Shown: positions 25,983-33,772 of the stretch, piece after piece
How the letters are laid out: the number at the start of each line of letters is the position of its first letter
Numbering within the stretch: the first letter of the stretch is position 1
Origin: Sphingomonas sp. ERG5
GTDB lineage: Bacteria; Pseudomonadota; Alphaproteobacteria; Sphingomonadales; Sphingomonadaceae
NCBI RefSeq assembly: GCF_000803065.1
Contig: NZ_JSXI01000076.1
Coordinates: 40,804 to 104,803 of the forward strand
Direction: 5' to 3'
Length of the DNA: 64,000 nt
The notes under the pieces: generated by a model
Told to the model about the DNA's origin: nothing
The model's input: only the letters and a program-made list of their open reading frames with translations
The model's database searches: none
Made by a program: the position numbers and the translations under genes

Positions 25983-26327
25983 CTAGCGCCAGGGCCGCGC
26001 GAGGCCTTGCGCGACCAGATAGTCGCCGGCGTCGACGCCGTTCACCGAGACCGTGGCGAGCGTCCGCCCATAGGGGTCGGTGCCAAGCCGCGTGATCATG
26101 ACCTGCCCGCGCGACAGCAGCCGCGTCAGGGCAGCGCGCGAGGCTTCGCCCGCGGCAAAGTCACACCATGCGTAAGAGCGCCGTCGGTCCTGGCACTTGG
26201 GGCTGTCCGGCAATTCGGGCGCATCGATGCTGGCAATGCGGACCCGCTCTCGGCCGCAGCGGATCGTGTCGCCATCGTGGACGGAAGGAGCGAGGCAAAG
26301 CGCGGCGGCAGCAAGGAGGATCGGCAT
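25983..26327 (-). CDS. Small secreted thermonuclease-like (SNase) protein
   Basis: 114 residues from the ATG at 26327, which gives a signal sequence MPILLAAAALCLAPS. The SNase core is present: VHDGDTIRCGRERVRIASIDAPELPDSP, ARAALTRLLSRG-type helix, and LGTDPYGRTLATVSVNGVDAGDYLVAQGLARPW. The DGDT, R..IDAPE and DPYGR motifs match the staphylococcal nuclease fold. It probably acts in the periplasm; small SNases are frequent on conjugative plasmids. The frame upstream of 26327 adds an unlikely extension. Confidence 0.85.
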   Translation of the reverse strand: MPILLAAAALCLAPSVHDGDTIRCGRERVRIASIDAPELPDSPKCQDRRRSYAWCDFAAGEASRAALTRLLSRGQVMITRLGTDPYGRTLATVSVNGVDAGDYLVAQGLARPWR

Positions 26328-26641
26328 GAGGCGGAACCTAGCGCCCTCGCCCGCCTGCGCCAACCAGCCTTGCCACATCTCCCCCCTGGCCCCGATCGTC
26401 ACCCGAAGGGCCGGCATTCATGCCGGCGAGCTTGGGTGGGCGGCGGTGCGACAGCGCCGACGCTCCGCCCTAGCAAGTAGAGCGGGTCGCCGCGGTGCCC
26501 GCGTGGGGCGCGGGTGTCGGGGTGCCCCCTTCCCTCCTCACCTCGCCACATCCCGGCAAAACCGTTATTAATGCGCTCCAATGCGACCTGTCCGGCCCAA
26601 CTGCCGCAGGCAGAGCCGCCGAAGGGAAAGGATTCCGGCCC
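26328..26641. other. Gene-free stretch with a GCCGGCAT palindrome
   Basis: Contains the hairpin GCCGGCAT-TC-ATGCCGGC (26410-26427) about 85 bases upstream of the nuclease start, and GC-rich filler. Divergent promoters for the nuclease and the small plus-strand gene at 26642 must lie here, but no clear -35/-10 pair is seen. Confidence 0.4.
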
Positions 26642-26830
26642 ATGCCTGAACCACGGATGATGCCAAGCGCCCTGCAGGTGGCGCGCGCGATGGCGCAGGT
26701 CCTGCGCACGAAGCTAGGCGTGTTGGATACTGAAGAGATCAGGCTCACCCGCGAGGAAGCCGCGCTGTGCCTCGGGCTTGCCGAAGGCGTGACCGAGACC
26801 CTGGAACGGGACGCACAGCAGGACCGGTGA
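26642..26830 (+). CDS. Small hypothetical protein
   Basis: 62 residues from the ATG at 26642 (MPEPRMMPSALQVARAMAQV, then LRTKLGVLDTEEIRLTREEAALCLGLAEGVTETLER). It looks like a compact helical protein with a good codon pattern. GGAAAGGATTC lies 8 bases upstream. It is convergent with the pentapeptide gene. Function is unknown. Confidence 0.45.
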   Translation: MPEPRMMPSALQVARAMAQVLRTKLGVLDTEEIRLTREEAALCLGLAEGVTETLERDAQQDR

Positions 26831-26851
26831 TCCGCCCCCGGGGTTCGGATC

Positions 26852-27541
26852 CTACCGGACGTTGAGCCCCAGTTCGCCGAGCAATTGCCCAGCCTGCTCG
26901 CGCGAGATCGTCGCTCCGCGAAACAGCCCGGCATCGACCAGGCGCAGCCCGCCAAGGTCGGCGCCGCGCAGGTCCGAGCCCTCGAAGCGCGATCCGGCGA
27001 CCATCGCCTCGCGCAGCGAGCAGTCCTCGAACACCGTCATGCGGAAATCGCCCTTGCGCACATCGGCACCGGACAGGTCGACCCGGCGCAGGGCTTCCTT
27101 GCGGAACGAGAAACCGGGCAGCTTTGCCGAGACCAGCAGCACTTCCTCGAAGTGGATGTGCATGGCGCGCGCCTCGGTGAAATCGGCGCCGGTGAGCTTG
27201 GAGCCGGTGAAGCGGGTCGAGGTCAGGCTCGCGCGGCGCATCGCGCAATTGTTCCAGTCACCGCCGATGAACTCGGCTTCGCTGAGGTTGGCACCCGAGA
27301 AGTTGGCGAACGGTCCCCGGCAGCCCTGCCAGACCGTGCCTTCGAGCTTTGCCCCTGCAAGATCGCTGCGCCGCAGGTTGCAGCGTTCGAAGCGCCAGCG
27401 GGTGAGGTCGAGGCCGGAGAGGTCCGCCTCCTCGAGGTCGCAGTCGATGAGTGTGCGCGCCGCCCCGCCGATCAGGCGCTCGATGTCGCTGCGCGCCAGG
27501 GTGGCGCCCGCGATGGGCTGCGAAGCGAAAAGGTTATCCAT
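26852..27541 (-). CDS. Qnr-sized pentapeptide-repeat protein
   Basis: 229 residues from the ATG at 27541 (MDNLFASQPI). Tandem A(D/N)LXX repeats run from about residue 38 to 205 (LEEADLSGLDLTRWRFERCN, FSGANLSEAEFIGGDWNNCA, GADFTEARAMHIHFEEV), giving a right-handed quadrilateral beta-helix. The length and the C-terminal capping piece ISREQAGQLLGELGLNV resemble the Qnr/MfpA layout, in which the fold mimics DNA and binds gyrase. Whether it protects gyrase here is inference; it could shield against a toxin or a phage factor. Confidence 0.8.
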   Translation of the reverse strand: MDNLFASQPIAGATLARSDIERLIGGAARTLIDCDLEEADLSGLDLTRWRFERCNLRRSDLAGAKLEGTVWQGCRGPFANFSGANLSEAEFIGGDWNNCAMRRASLTSTRFTGSKLTGADFTEARAMHIHFEEVLLVSAKLPGFSFRKEALRRVDLSGADVRKGDFRMTVFEDCSLREAMVAGSRFEGSDLRGADLGGLRLVDAGLFRGATISREQAGQLLGELGLNVR

Positions 27542-27763
27542 CACAGGACCGGTAGCGCGGCATATGCCGCCACGCCAGCAAACCGCCGGCGGCCTCCACG
27601 GTTGTGCAGCGGCAGGCTCGAGGCGCCCGCTCGGCGGGCTTGCGGCGACCGAGCGGCTATCATAGTCTGAGCCCAGCGTGCCCATCCGGGGCCGCGAAAA
27701 CCTGAAGGAGATGCGCGAGAGGTCGAACGGGCAGCGTCGATCGCGAGAAATTGGAGAGACCCA

Positions 27764-28996
27764 ATGATCCAGCGATACCGTGTGCTCGGCCGCAGCGTGG
27801 CCGAAGGCGATGAACTTCAGCTCATCTTGCGCGACGCCTACGAGCGCAAAAGCCCGGTCCATTGCGAATGCCGCAAGGGAACCGAGCTCCCCCTCTACAT
27901 CTCGCACCGGCAGAACCGCTACGTGCTCGCGCGCTGGCCGGGCTCGGGCGCGCGTCATGCGACCGCCTGCGATCACTACGAAGCGCCAGACTATCTCACC
28001 GGCATGGGCCAGGTCCGTGGGTCAGCCGTGCTCGACGATGAGGCGAGCGGCGAGACCAGCCTCAAACTCGGCTTCCCGCTGTCGCGCGGGGCCGCCCGGC
28101 TCGCCCCCGCGGCACTCACCAACGACAAGCCGACGGTGAAGTCCTCGGGCCAGAAGCTGTCGATGCGGGGGCTGCTGCACGTCCTCTGGGATCGGGCCGA
28201 ACTCACACACTGGCATCCGAAGATGGCGGGCAAGCGGACATGGTTCGTCGTGCGCCGCGCGTTGCTCGAGGCAGCGGCAAGCTGCCGGGCCAAGCAGGAA
28301 GCCCTGCCCCACGTGCTGTTCGTGCCCGAGAGCTTCAAGATCGAAGAGAAGGAAGAGATCCGGGCCCGCCGCCGCGCGGCCCTCGCCCGGGTCTATGCCT
28401 CGCAGGGCGATATGATGGTGGTCGTGGGCGAGATCAAGGAGATCGTGACCGCGCACGGCGCAGAAAGAATCGTCCTGCGCCATGTCGGCGACATGCCCTT
28501 TGTGATGGACCAGGACATGGCGCGGCGCTTCCACAAGCGGTTCGCGGGCGAACTTGCGCTGTGGCAAGCGCAGGATGGGCCGAACGGCAAAAGCGGCCAT
28601 CTGGTTCTCGCCGGCTCGTTCGCGCGGCGGCGAGAGGGCACTTTCGACCTCATTGAGGTCGCGCTGATGCCGGTAACGGGAGAATGGCTCCCCTACGAAA
28701 CCAGCGACGAGCGCTATCTTGTCGGCAAGGCGGTGGCGGAGAAGCGGCGGTTCGTGAAGGGCCTGCGCGTCAATCTCGACACCGACACGCCGATCGCCAG
28801 TCTGGTACTCAAGGACACCGGCGAGGAAGCGAGTGCCATCCACATCCATGACCGCGACAACGAGGTGGCCGAACCCTTGGAAGCGCTGCTCGCCGGGCAA
28901 GGCGTCGCACACTTGCTGTGGAAGGAAGGCGAGCCGCTCCCGGCCCGCGTCAGCCGGCCGCCGCGGCGAACTTGGGATGGTCAGCAGGCCGCCTGA
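27764..28996 (+). CDS. DUF1173 family protein
   Basis: 410 residues, start ATG at 27764 after GAGAGACCC. DUF1173 features: an N-terminal Cys/His region (SPVHCECRKGTELPLYISHR, ATACDHYEAP) that may bind zinc, a middle part with LHVLWDRAELTHWHPKMAGKRTW, and a C-terminal nuclease-like half. DUF1173 is common on large alphaproteobacterial conjugative plasmids, with no known role. It is divergent from the pentapeptide gene and convergent with the next gene, 6 bases away. Confidence 0.85.
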   Translation: MIQRYRVLGRSVAEGDELQLILRDAYERKSPVHCECRKGTELPLYISHRQNRYVLARWPGSGARHATACDHYEAPDYLTGMGQVRGSAVLDDEASGETSLKLGFPLSRGAARLAPAALTNDKPTVKSSGQKLSMRGLLHVLWDRAELTHWHPKMAGKRTWFVVRRALLEAAASCRAKQEALPHVLFVPESFKIEEKEEIRARRRAALARVYASQGDMMVVVGEIKEIVTAHGAERIVLRHVGDMPFVMDQDMARRFHKRFAGELALWQAQDGPNGKSGHLVLAGSFARRREGTFDLIEVALMPVTGEWLPYETSDERYLVGKAVAEKRRFVKGLRVNLDTDTPIASLVLKDTGEEASAIHIHDRDNEVAEPLEALLAGQGVAHLLWKEGEPLPARVSRPPRRTWDGQQAA

Positions 28997-29002
28997 GCAG
29001 GC

Positions 29003-29506
29003 TCAGTCGTCCGATCGGGGCAGCGGTTTGGTCGGCAGCAGGTCGAGACGCCGGGGCGTGTCACCAATCGCCCGCAAGGCCTCGAGCCGCGCGGCGACCT
29101 CGCTTTCGTGCTGGGTGATCTCGATGCGATTGAGGCCCACGATCGTCCAGACCGCGAGTTCGGGCCGTTCGGTTACGTGGACCGAGTAGGCGATGGGCAG
29201 CTTGTCGGGATAGAGCCAGAGCAGCAGCACCGGGAGCGCGGCGAGGTTCGGTTTGCCGCCCGACGCAGCGAGCGTCATTACGCCACCCTCGCGGTCGTAC
29301 CGGCAGGTGATCCCAAGCGGCTGCGGGTGGCCGGCAAGGCCGAGGATCGTCTCGCGAGGCCTCACGCCGAAGACCGCGTCGAGTTCGGCCGGGGGCTCGG
29401 CCTCGGCGTTCTCAGCCATTTCGGCGAGGAACAGTTCGACCGCGGCGAAGCGCGCGGCTTCCTCGCGGGTGCAGGCAAGTTCAAGCGTGAGCGTAATCGA
29501 GGACAT
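29003..29506 (-). CDS. Hypothetical protein, last gene of the SOS-peptidase operon
   Basis: 167 residues from the ATG at 29506. Visible parts: MSSITLTLELACTREEAARF, a hydrophobic strand NLAALPVLLLWLYPDKLPIAYSVHV, and a charged tail. No transmembrane helix is certain. It is the distal gene of the leftward group starting at 32105. The family is unknown. Confidence 0.65.
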   Translation of the reverse strand: MSSITLTLELACTREEAARFAAVELFLAEMAENAEAEPPAELDAVFGVRPRETILGLAGHPQPLGITCRYDREGGVMTLAASGGKPNLAALPVLLLWLYPDKLPIAYSVHVTERPELAVWTIVGLNRIEITQHESEVAARLEALRAIGDTPRRLDLLPTKPLPRSDD

Positions 29507-29594
29507 GGCTGGGACTTTCGTGTTGCAGCGCGCGCCCCACGTCCCGTTGCCAAGGCAAGGGATAGAACGGCGGACCCGCGCGGAATTGAACGGG

Positions 29595-30107
29595 TCAGAG
29601 GATGAGGTGGCGCTCGACGTGGGCGCGTGTCCGCGGCCTCTGGAGGTTGAAGACGGGGACGCCGTGGCTGGCGGCAACGCGCAGCGCCTGGCCGGTGCCG
29701 CCCGAAGCCTCGCCGTCGGCGGTCCAGCACAACACGAATTCCGCAGGGCTATCGAGCGAGCAGCCCAAGACCTGGAACGCGTTTCGGGTATGAAGCGCCT
29801 GGACGAACGCCGAGAGCCCGGCAAAGGCCGGATGGTGCGCGGCAGCGATGATGCGCGCCCTGCCCCAGAGCTGGTCGCCGAGCGTCTCGGGATGGAACTC
29901 GCTTGCCGAGCCGCGCCAGCCCGCCGCCGGCAGGAAGATCTGCGCATCGCGGCCGGCTCCGCGCTCGAACGCACTGTCGGCGCCGATGGCGTGGCCCGAG
30001 CGCAGGACATAGCCGCGCTTGGTGAGCGCGAAGGCGGCGCGGGTCATCAGGCTGAGGATCTCGGGCGGTGTCGCGCGCGCACCGATCCCGGCATAGAAGC
30101 GAGGCAT
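29595..30107 (-). CDS. SLOG (DprA/LOG-like) Rossmann-fold protein
   Basis: 170 residues. FYAGIGARATPPEILSLMTRAAFALTKRGYVLRSGHAIGADSAFERGA is the SLOG/DprA nucleotide-binding pattern (G-IGAR, then SG-A-GAD), and FVLCWTADGEASGGTGQALRVAASHGVPVFNL is its second half with GGTGQ-L. SLOG proteins bind nucleotide-derived ligands; several act as sensors or effectors in conflict systems. It is encoded within the group of unknown genes led by the SOS-response peptidase. Confidence 0.8.
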   Translation of the reverse strand: MPRFYAGIGARATPPEILSLMTRAAFALTKRGYVLRSGHAIGADSAFERGAGRDAQIFLPAAGWRGSASEFHPETLGDQLWGRARIIAAAHHPAFAGLSAFVQALHTRNAFQVLGCSLDSPAEFVLCWTADGEASGGTGQALRVAASHGVPVFNLQRPRTRAHVERHLIL

Positions 30108-30141
30108 GGACTTGGACTCCCTTTAGGAACGCCTGCTCCAG

Positions 30142-30152
30142 CCCCCTCCCCT
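30142..30152 (-). repeat. G-rich leader motif (AGGGGAGGGGG) before the SLOG gene
   Basis: Reads AGGGGAGGGGG on the minus strand, 35 bases before the SLOG start at 30107, in the spacer after the preceding stop codon. Confidence 0.55.
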
Positions 30153-30643
30153 TACCCGGTGTCGGCGGCAGCGACCCTGGCAGGACCGTAGGCGGCGAGC
30201 AGGTTGCGGTGGAGCACCGCGTTCGCAGCGGGGAAAAAGCTGCCGTCGGCGTTCGCCCGGGTGATCTGGAGCGCGGCAGCGACCACGTCGCGGAATGGGC
30301 GCATGACGGCGCGCGAGCCCTCGTAGGTCACCGGCTGCGGAAATCCCGCCGCGATCCAGGTGGCTGGTTCCACAAGGTCGTCGAGCCAGGCCTGAGCGCC
30401 TTCCGGCAAGGGCATTTCCGCCGAGACCAGCCACAAGGTCCGGTATGTCCCGAAATCATGGACATTGGCGACAAGGGCAAAGCCGAGCGGCAGCGGCGGC
30501 TCGCCGTTGATGGCAATGATTGCGGCCTTGTAGGCGAGCAGTTCGAGGGTGTTGGCCGCGGCAAAGTCTGCGCATTGCCCGAGCTGCGCGCAGGGCTCAT
30601 CGGCGGGACCGGCGCCGAATTCGAGGATCCGGTGCCGGCTCAT
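30152..30643 (-). CDS. Hypothetical protein
   Basis: 163 residues: MSRHRILEFGAGPADEPCAQ, LELLAYKAAIIAINGEPPLP, RTLWLVSAEMPLPEGAQAWLDDLVEPATW. A soluble alpha/beta protein by composition. The start overlaps the stop of the upstream gene by 4 bases (30640-30643). I do not recognise it; the whole 30.1-31.4 kb run of unknowns appears as a unit. Confidence 0.6.
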   Translation of the reverse strand: MSRHRILEFGAGPADEPCAQLGQCADFAAANTLELLAYKAAIIAINGEPPLPLGFALVANVHDFGTYRTLWLVSAEMPLPEGAQAWLDDLVEPATWIAAGFPQPVTYEGSRAVMRPFRDVVAAALQITRANADGSFFPAANAVLHRNLLAAYGPARVAAADTG

Positions 30644-30981
30644 CGCGCTGCCTCCTCGCAGGCGTCGGGATACCAGGCGAGTTCCACCGCGTCGGGATGG
30701 GCGGCATCGAAGGCCGCAATGCGCGCATGGGTGATCAGGCCTGCGCGATCCTTGAGCCCAACATAGCCGCCGTAGAAGCGGCCGCCGGCAGCAACGAACT
30801 GGGCGTGGATGTCTTCGCTCACCGCCTCGATGACGAAGAAGCCCGGCAAGCCCGCGATGTGCGCCGGCGGCAGGACGCCGAGCATGTCGTCGAAGAAGGA
30901 CTCGCTCACCCGCGATAGCGGGAAGCGGGCGAGCACCGCCTCGCGCGAGGTGGCCCGCAGGGCCCCATCAGCTACGGTCAT
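30640..30981 (-). CDS. Hypothetical protein
   Basis: 113 residues from the ATG at 30981 (MTVADGALRA); an ATG at 30990 adds three residues and cannot be excluded. It contains VSESFFDDMLGVLPPAHIAGLPGFFVIEAVSEDIHAQF, a motif I associate with small plasmid DUF1419-type proteins, but this is uncertain. The gene overlaps its neighbours on both sides. Confidence 0.6.
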   Translation of the reverse strand: MTVADGALRATSREAVLARFPLSRVSESFFDDMLGVLPPAHIAGLPGFFVIEAVSEDIHAQFVAAGGRFYGGYVGLKDRAGLITHARIAAFDAAHPDAVELAWYPDACEEAAR

Positions 30982-31432
30982 CGCTCGCACCTCCGGTCAC
31001 CACAAAGGCCGGGATGGTCAGCTCGGCGCGACCCATCTCGCGTTTGAGATCGCGCAGCCGCGTGAAACTGTTGATCCACGACGGCGGGAAGAGGACGTAT
31101 TCGTCTTCGCTCGCCGTGTAGTCGCGCATCTGGCCTTGCCCATCGAACAGGATGATCTCGGGAAGATAGGCGCCGGGGCAGCCACCCGACCAGCGGCGGA
31201 ACGGCAGTCCGTGCTCGGCGCAAAAGGCGTCGATCTCGGGGATCTGCCCGCCGTTGAGTTCGGTGCCGTAAAGCTCGAGCGGTTCGCCGTGGGGGAGCTC
31301 CGCCGGATCGAAGGGTTCGCCGTCCCACTCGGTGCGCAGGTCATAGCCCGCCGCATGTGCGGCAAAGGCTTCGAGATGTTCGCGCGGCAGTACGCCGCCG
31401 ATGGTGATGTGGACGGGGACTCGGTCGCCCAT
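30968..31432 (-). CDS. Hypothetical protein
   Basis: 154 residues: HITIGGVLPREHLEAFAAHA, then PAELPHGEPLELYGTELNGGQIPEIDAFC and FRRWSGGCPGAYLPEIILFDGQGQMRDYTASEDEYVLF. Well-formed soluble alpha/beta pattern with an acidic surface. It follows the SOS-response peptidase gene, with a G-rich motif in the spacer. Function unknown. Confidence 0.65.
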   Translation of the reverse strand: MGDRVPVHITIGGVLPREHLEAFAAHAAGYDLRTEWDGEPFDPAELPHGEPLELYGTELNGGQIPEIDAFCAEHGLPFRRWSGGCPGAYLPEIILFDGQGQMRDYTASEDEYVLFPPSWINSFTRLRDLKREMGRAELTIPAFVVTGGASDDRS

Positions 31433-31473
31433 GGGCTAGGTCCTTTCGCTTGGGTCTGATCCGACCGGCGAAG

Positions 31474-31485
31474 CCCCCCTCCCCT
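31474..31485 (-). repeat. G-rich leader motif overlapping the peptidase stop codon
   Basis: AGGGGAGGGGGG on the minus strand; its first base belongs to the TGA at 31487-31485. It lies about 42 bases before the next start at 31432. Confidence 0.55.
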
Positions 31486-32105
31486 CACTGTGACGTCGCC
31501 GCGGGCCTTCCAGCACCCCAGCGCTCGGTGCTGCGATCGACTGCGAGTTCACTGGAACAGGTCTGGCACAGCGCGAAGGCTTCAGCGGGCGTGCCCGCGA
31601 GCCATTGCTCCCAGCTTTCTCGGGCGAGGACGACGGGCATGCGGTCGTGTACGTCCGTCATTTGCGGGCAGCCATCGACCATGACCATCGAATAGGCCGC
31701 GCCCCACTCCTCGGTCGGGCGCCACAGCCCGGCGACGGCAAAGACCTCTTCGCCCGCCAGCGAGTACCAGGTCCGGGTCATCTGCCCCTTGATGCCCTCA
31801 GCCTCGGCCCAGGCGCTGACCGGGATCAGGCAGCGGCGGCGCTCGAAGCTTGGGCGCCAAAATGCAGTGCCGAGCTTGTCCTCGCGCGCGTTGTTGACGG
31901 GCTTGGGCCTCAGCGGCTGACCGTTCTTGCCCTTCAGGATCAGCGGGAATCCCCAGGTCATGACCCGCGTCTCGCCCTCGGCAACGACGAGGCCGGGATA
32001 GCCCGGATAGACCTCGGCGGCGAAGTTCGCGCCCGCGGCGCTGCGCGCACCGAACAGACGGGCGATTTCTGCAGGGGCCTTGGTCATGCGGTACAAATTG
32101 CACAT
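31485..32105 (-). CDS. SRAP/HMCES-YedK family abasic-site DNA-protein crosslinker
   Basis: 206 residues from the ATG at 32105 (MCNLYRM), required because Cys2 becomes the catalytic residue after Met removal. SRAP landmarks are all present: VMTWGFPL, KPVNNAREDK (active-site Asn), RRCLIPVSAWAEAEG (catalytic Glu) and MTDVHDRMPVVL (catalytic His). These proteins form a thiazolidine link with abasic sites in single-stranded DNA and protect it. An SOS box lies 73 bases upstream. On a conjugative plasmid it may guard the transferred single strand. Confidence 0.92.
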   Translation of the reverse strand: MCNLYRMTKAPAEIARLFGARSAAGANFAAEVYPGYPGLVVAEGETRVMTWGFPLILKGKNGQPLRPKPVNNAREDKLGTAFWRPSFERRRCLIPVSAWAEAEGIKGQMTRTWYSLAGEEVFAVAGLWRPTEEWGAAYSMVMVDGCPQMTDVHDRMPVVLARESWEQWLAGTPAEAFALCQTCSSELAVDRSTERWGAGRPAATSQ

Positions 32106-32177
32106 GCCCCGATGCTCGGCGGACCGCCCTGCCCTGTCAATCAGCACGAGCAGCAGCGCCCGCCATCTTGCAAAATC

Positions 32178-32192
32178 GTTCCCTCTATGTTC
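32178..32192. promoter_or_regulatory. LexA (SOS) box GTTC-N7-GTTC
   Basis: GTTC-CCTCTAT-GTTC matches exactly the alphaproteobacterial LexA operator GTTC-N7-GTTC. It sits between the divergent SRAP gene (start 32105) and a small DUF6771-like gene (start 32203), so LexA could control both. Confidence 0.75.
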
Positions 32193-32202
32193 TTTTGACG
32201 GC

Positions 32203-32394
32203 ATGGAACGAATCGATACGTCTGCTGTCGCTCATGCGATCCTGGACGCCCCGGGCTGGGCGCGGGTCGGGATCACGGCCCCAAGCTCGTGCCTGCGCGA
32301 GGATGCCGCGCTCGAACTCGCGCGCGTGATTGCCGATGCGGTCGACGCGCCGGTCATTACGCCGTCACTGGAGCAGTCCACCCTGCCGCTCTGA
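32203..32394 (+). CDS. Small DUF6771-like protein under an SOS box
   Basis: 63 residues: MERIDTSAVAHAILDAPGWA, RVGITAPSSCLREDAALELARVIADAV. The pattern 'ILDAPGWARVGI...LRE-AA-ELA' matches small sphingomonad proteins that I know as DUF6771, function unknown. The ATG is 11 bases after the LexA box, so the box overlaps the promoter. Convergent with the next gene. Confidence 0.65.
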   Translation: MERIDTSAVAHAILDAPGWARVGITAPSSCLREDAALELARVIADAVDAPVITPSLEQSTLPL

Positions 32395-32405
32395 AGCGCG
32401 CTTGC

Positions 32406-32762
32406 TCAGCCCGCGGGGCGGGCCAGCAGCGCCTCGATCTGCGGATCGAGCGTAAATCCGAAACGCCTGGCGATCTCGGCGGCGTGTTCGAAGTCGGCAG
32501 CGCTGACGTGGAGCGAGCGGGCGAGATACGCGAGCGTCTCACCTTCACGCGGCGCGGACAGGGCATGGAGATTCCCGTGCGCCTGCGTCACGGCAAACGG
32601 CCAGGTCATGGCGACGCCGACCACCTCCTCGGCAAGCACGACCAGCGTGTCTCCGGTACTGATGGCCTCGTCGCACTGGACCGCGTCGTAGGCATTGCCG
32701 GTGCTGGCAAAGGCGTGGTGGCGCCGGGCGGTGAATGCGAAGCGTTCACTGTCGGTGAGCAT
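32406..32762 (-). CDS. Hypothetical protein
   Basis: 118 residues from the ATG at 32762, preceded by CCGGAGAACCAAA; a longer frame adds ten codons across this ribosome site. Notable segments: LTDSERFAFTARRHHAFASTG, STGDTLVVLAEEVVGVAMTW, SLHVSAADFEHAAEIARRFGF. Soluble and unrecognised. It stands between the SOS-boxed gene and DUF736. Confidence 0.6.
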   Translation of the reverse strand: MLTDSERFAFTARRHHAFASTGNAYDAVQCDEAISTGDTLVVLAEEVVGVAMTWPFAVTQAHGNLHALSAPREGETLAYLARSLHVSAADFEHAAEIARRFGFTLDPQIEALLARPAG

Positions 32763-32923
32763 TTTGGTTCTCCGGATATCCCCATGCAAATGAAGAGGCG
32801 GAACGCCGGGCGGGGGGCAGTGCCGGCGTTCCGCCTCAGGCCGCGCGGGGGGCTCATCCGCGGCCTTTGCACGGGGACGGGGACCCGCTTGGGGCCCCCG
32901 CCGGTTGGAGTTGGGCTTGCCGA

Positions 32924-33442
32924 TCAGGCGTCGACGAGCGGCGGCAGTGCGCCATCGTGTTCGGCGCCGTCCTTGGCACCCGCCCGTCCGCGCTTGACGG
33001 GCGGGGTCGCGGTGCTTTCGCCCAGGCCGTCACCGGCCTGTTCCTCGCGGCGATCGCCGCCGGCATCGTCGGCCGGGAACATGTCGCTCTCGCCGTATTC
33101 GGCGGTGCCGAGGCGGTTGTCACGGCGGCGCGGACGCTGCCAGGCGATCGCCATGGTGCCATCCTCGCGCGGGAACGCGGCGATGTAGAGCGGCTGCACC
33201 ATCGACGGATCGTCGATCTTGCCCTGGTAGAAGCTCTCGCCGGTCGAGTTCGAGGAGAGCTCGAAGAGCGCGCCGACGATCACCCAGCGGCGCTGGTCGT
33301 TGAGCGCGACGATCTCGTAGCGAGGGGCGCGCGGGTTGCTGGAGGTCACCGGCCGCAGGCCGATGGTGCGGGTGATGGTGAGCGTTTCGACAGAGCCGAT
33401 CAGCTGGCCGTTGGCGTTCTTGCGGATTTCACCGATGTTCAT
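32924..33442 (-). CDS. DUF736 family protein
   Basis: 172 residues from the ATG at 33442 (MNIGEIRKNANGQLIGSVET) after TAGGAGAACGTCC. The N-terminal ~105 residues are DUF736: GEIRKNANGQLIGSVETLTI, RYEIVALNDQRRWVIVGALFE, YQGKIDDPSMVQPLYIAAFP. The C-terminal ~60 residues are charged and disordered. DUF736 is a near-universal marker of large alphaproteobacterial plasmids and integrative elements; its function is not known. Confidence 0.9.
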   Translation of the reverse strand: MNIGEIRKNANGQLIGSVETLTITRTIGLRPVTSSNPRAPRYEIVALNDQRRWVIVGALFELSSNSTGESFYQGKIDDPSMVQPLYIAAFPREDGTMAIAWQRPRRRDNRLGTAEYGESDMFPADDAGGDRREEQAGDGLGESTATPPVKRGRAGAKDGAEHDGALPPLVDA

Positions 33443-33772
33443 GGACGTTCTCCTAGGTGGATCGATTGCGACCGAACCCCTTGTTCGATCACTCTCTTCC
33501 CACCCCCCTTCCCTCCCGGCCGTCAGGCCGAAGCTGCGGGCTTTGCCCGCAGGGGGAGCTAGATCTTCCAAACCGCAAATTATTTCGACGGGTCAGCTCA
33601 TTGCCTAACAGAACCACCAAACTTGGGAGACAGACCGGCAAGGGAAAAGGCCGCCAAGGTGCCACACGGGTAGACCTGATAGGTCGATGAAATCTTCCAC
33701 GATACCATTCGCTTAAATGATGCAGTCGCGCATCTTGCTGTGATAGGGCCGTCAGAAAGGGGGACGTGCCAA
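33443..33772. other. Intergenic region between DUF736 and the Hachiman genes
   Basis: Gene-free 330 bases. The DUF736 side carries the pyrimidine run CCCCCCTTCCCTCCC (33503-33517), a variant of the G-rich leader motif. Base composition falls toward the hamA side, which fits a junction between backbone and an acquired island. No attachment-site repeat was found by eye. Confidence 0.4.

Noticed and set aside
25546..25986. 146-codon plus-strand frame over the ssb upstream region
   Set aside because: Arg/Pro/Ala-rich translation without domain pattern; the region is better explained by RNA structure or non-coding DNA.
33421..33460. GTTC-N6-GTTC at the DUF736 start, a possible SOS box
   Set aside because: Spacing is six, not seven, bases and one half lies over the start codon.
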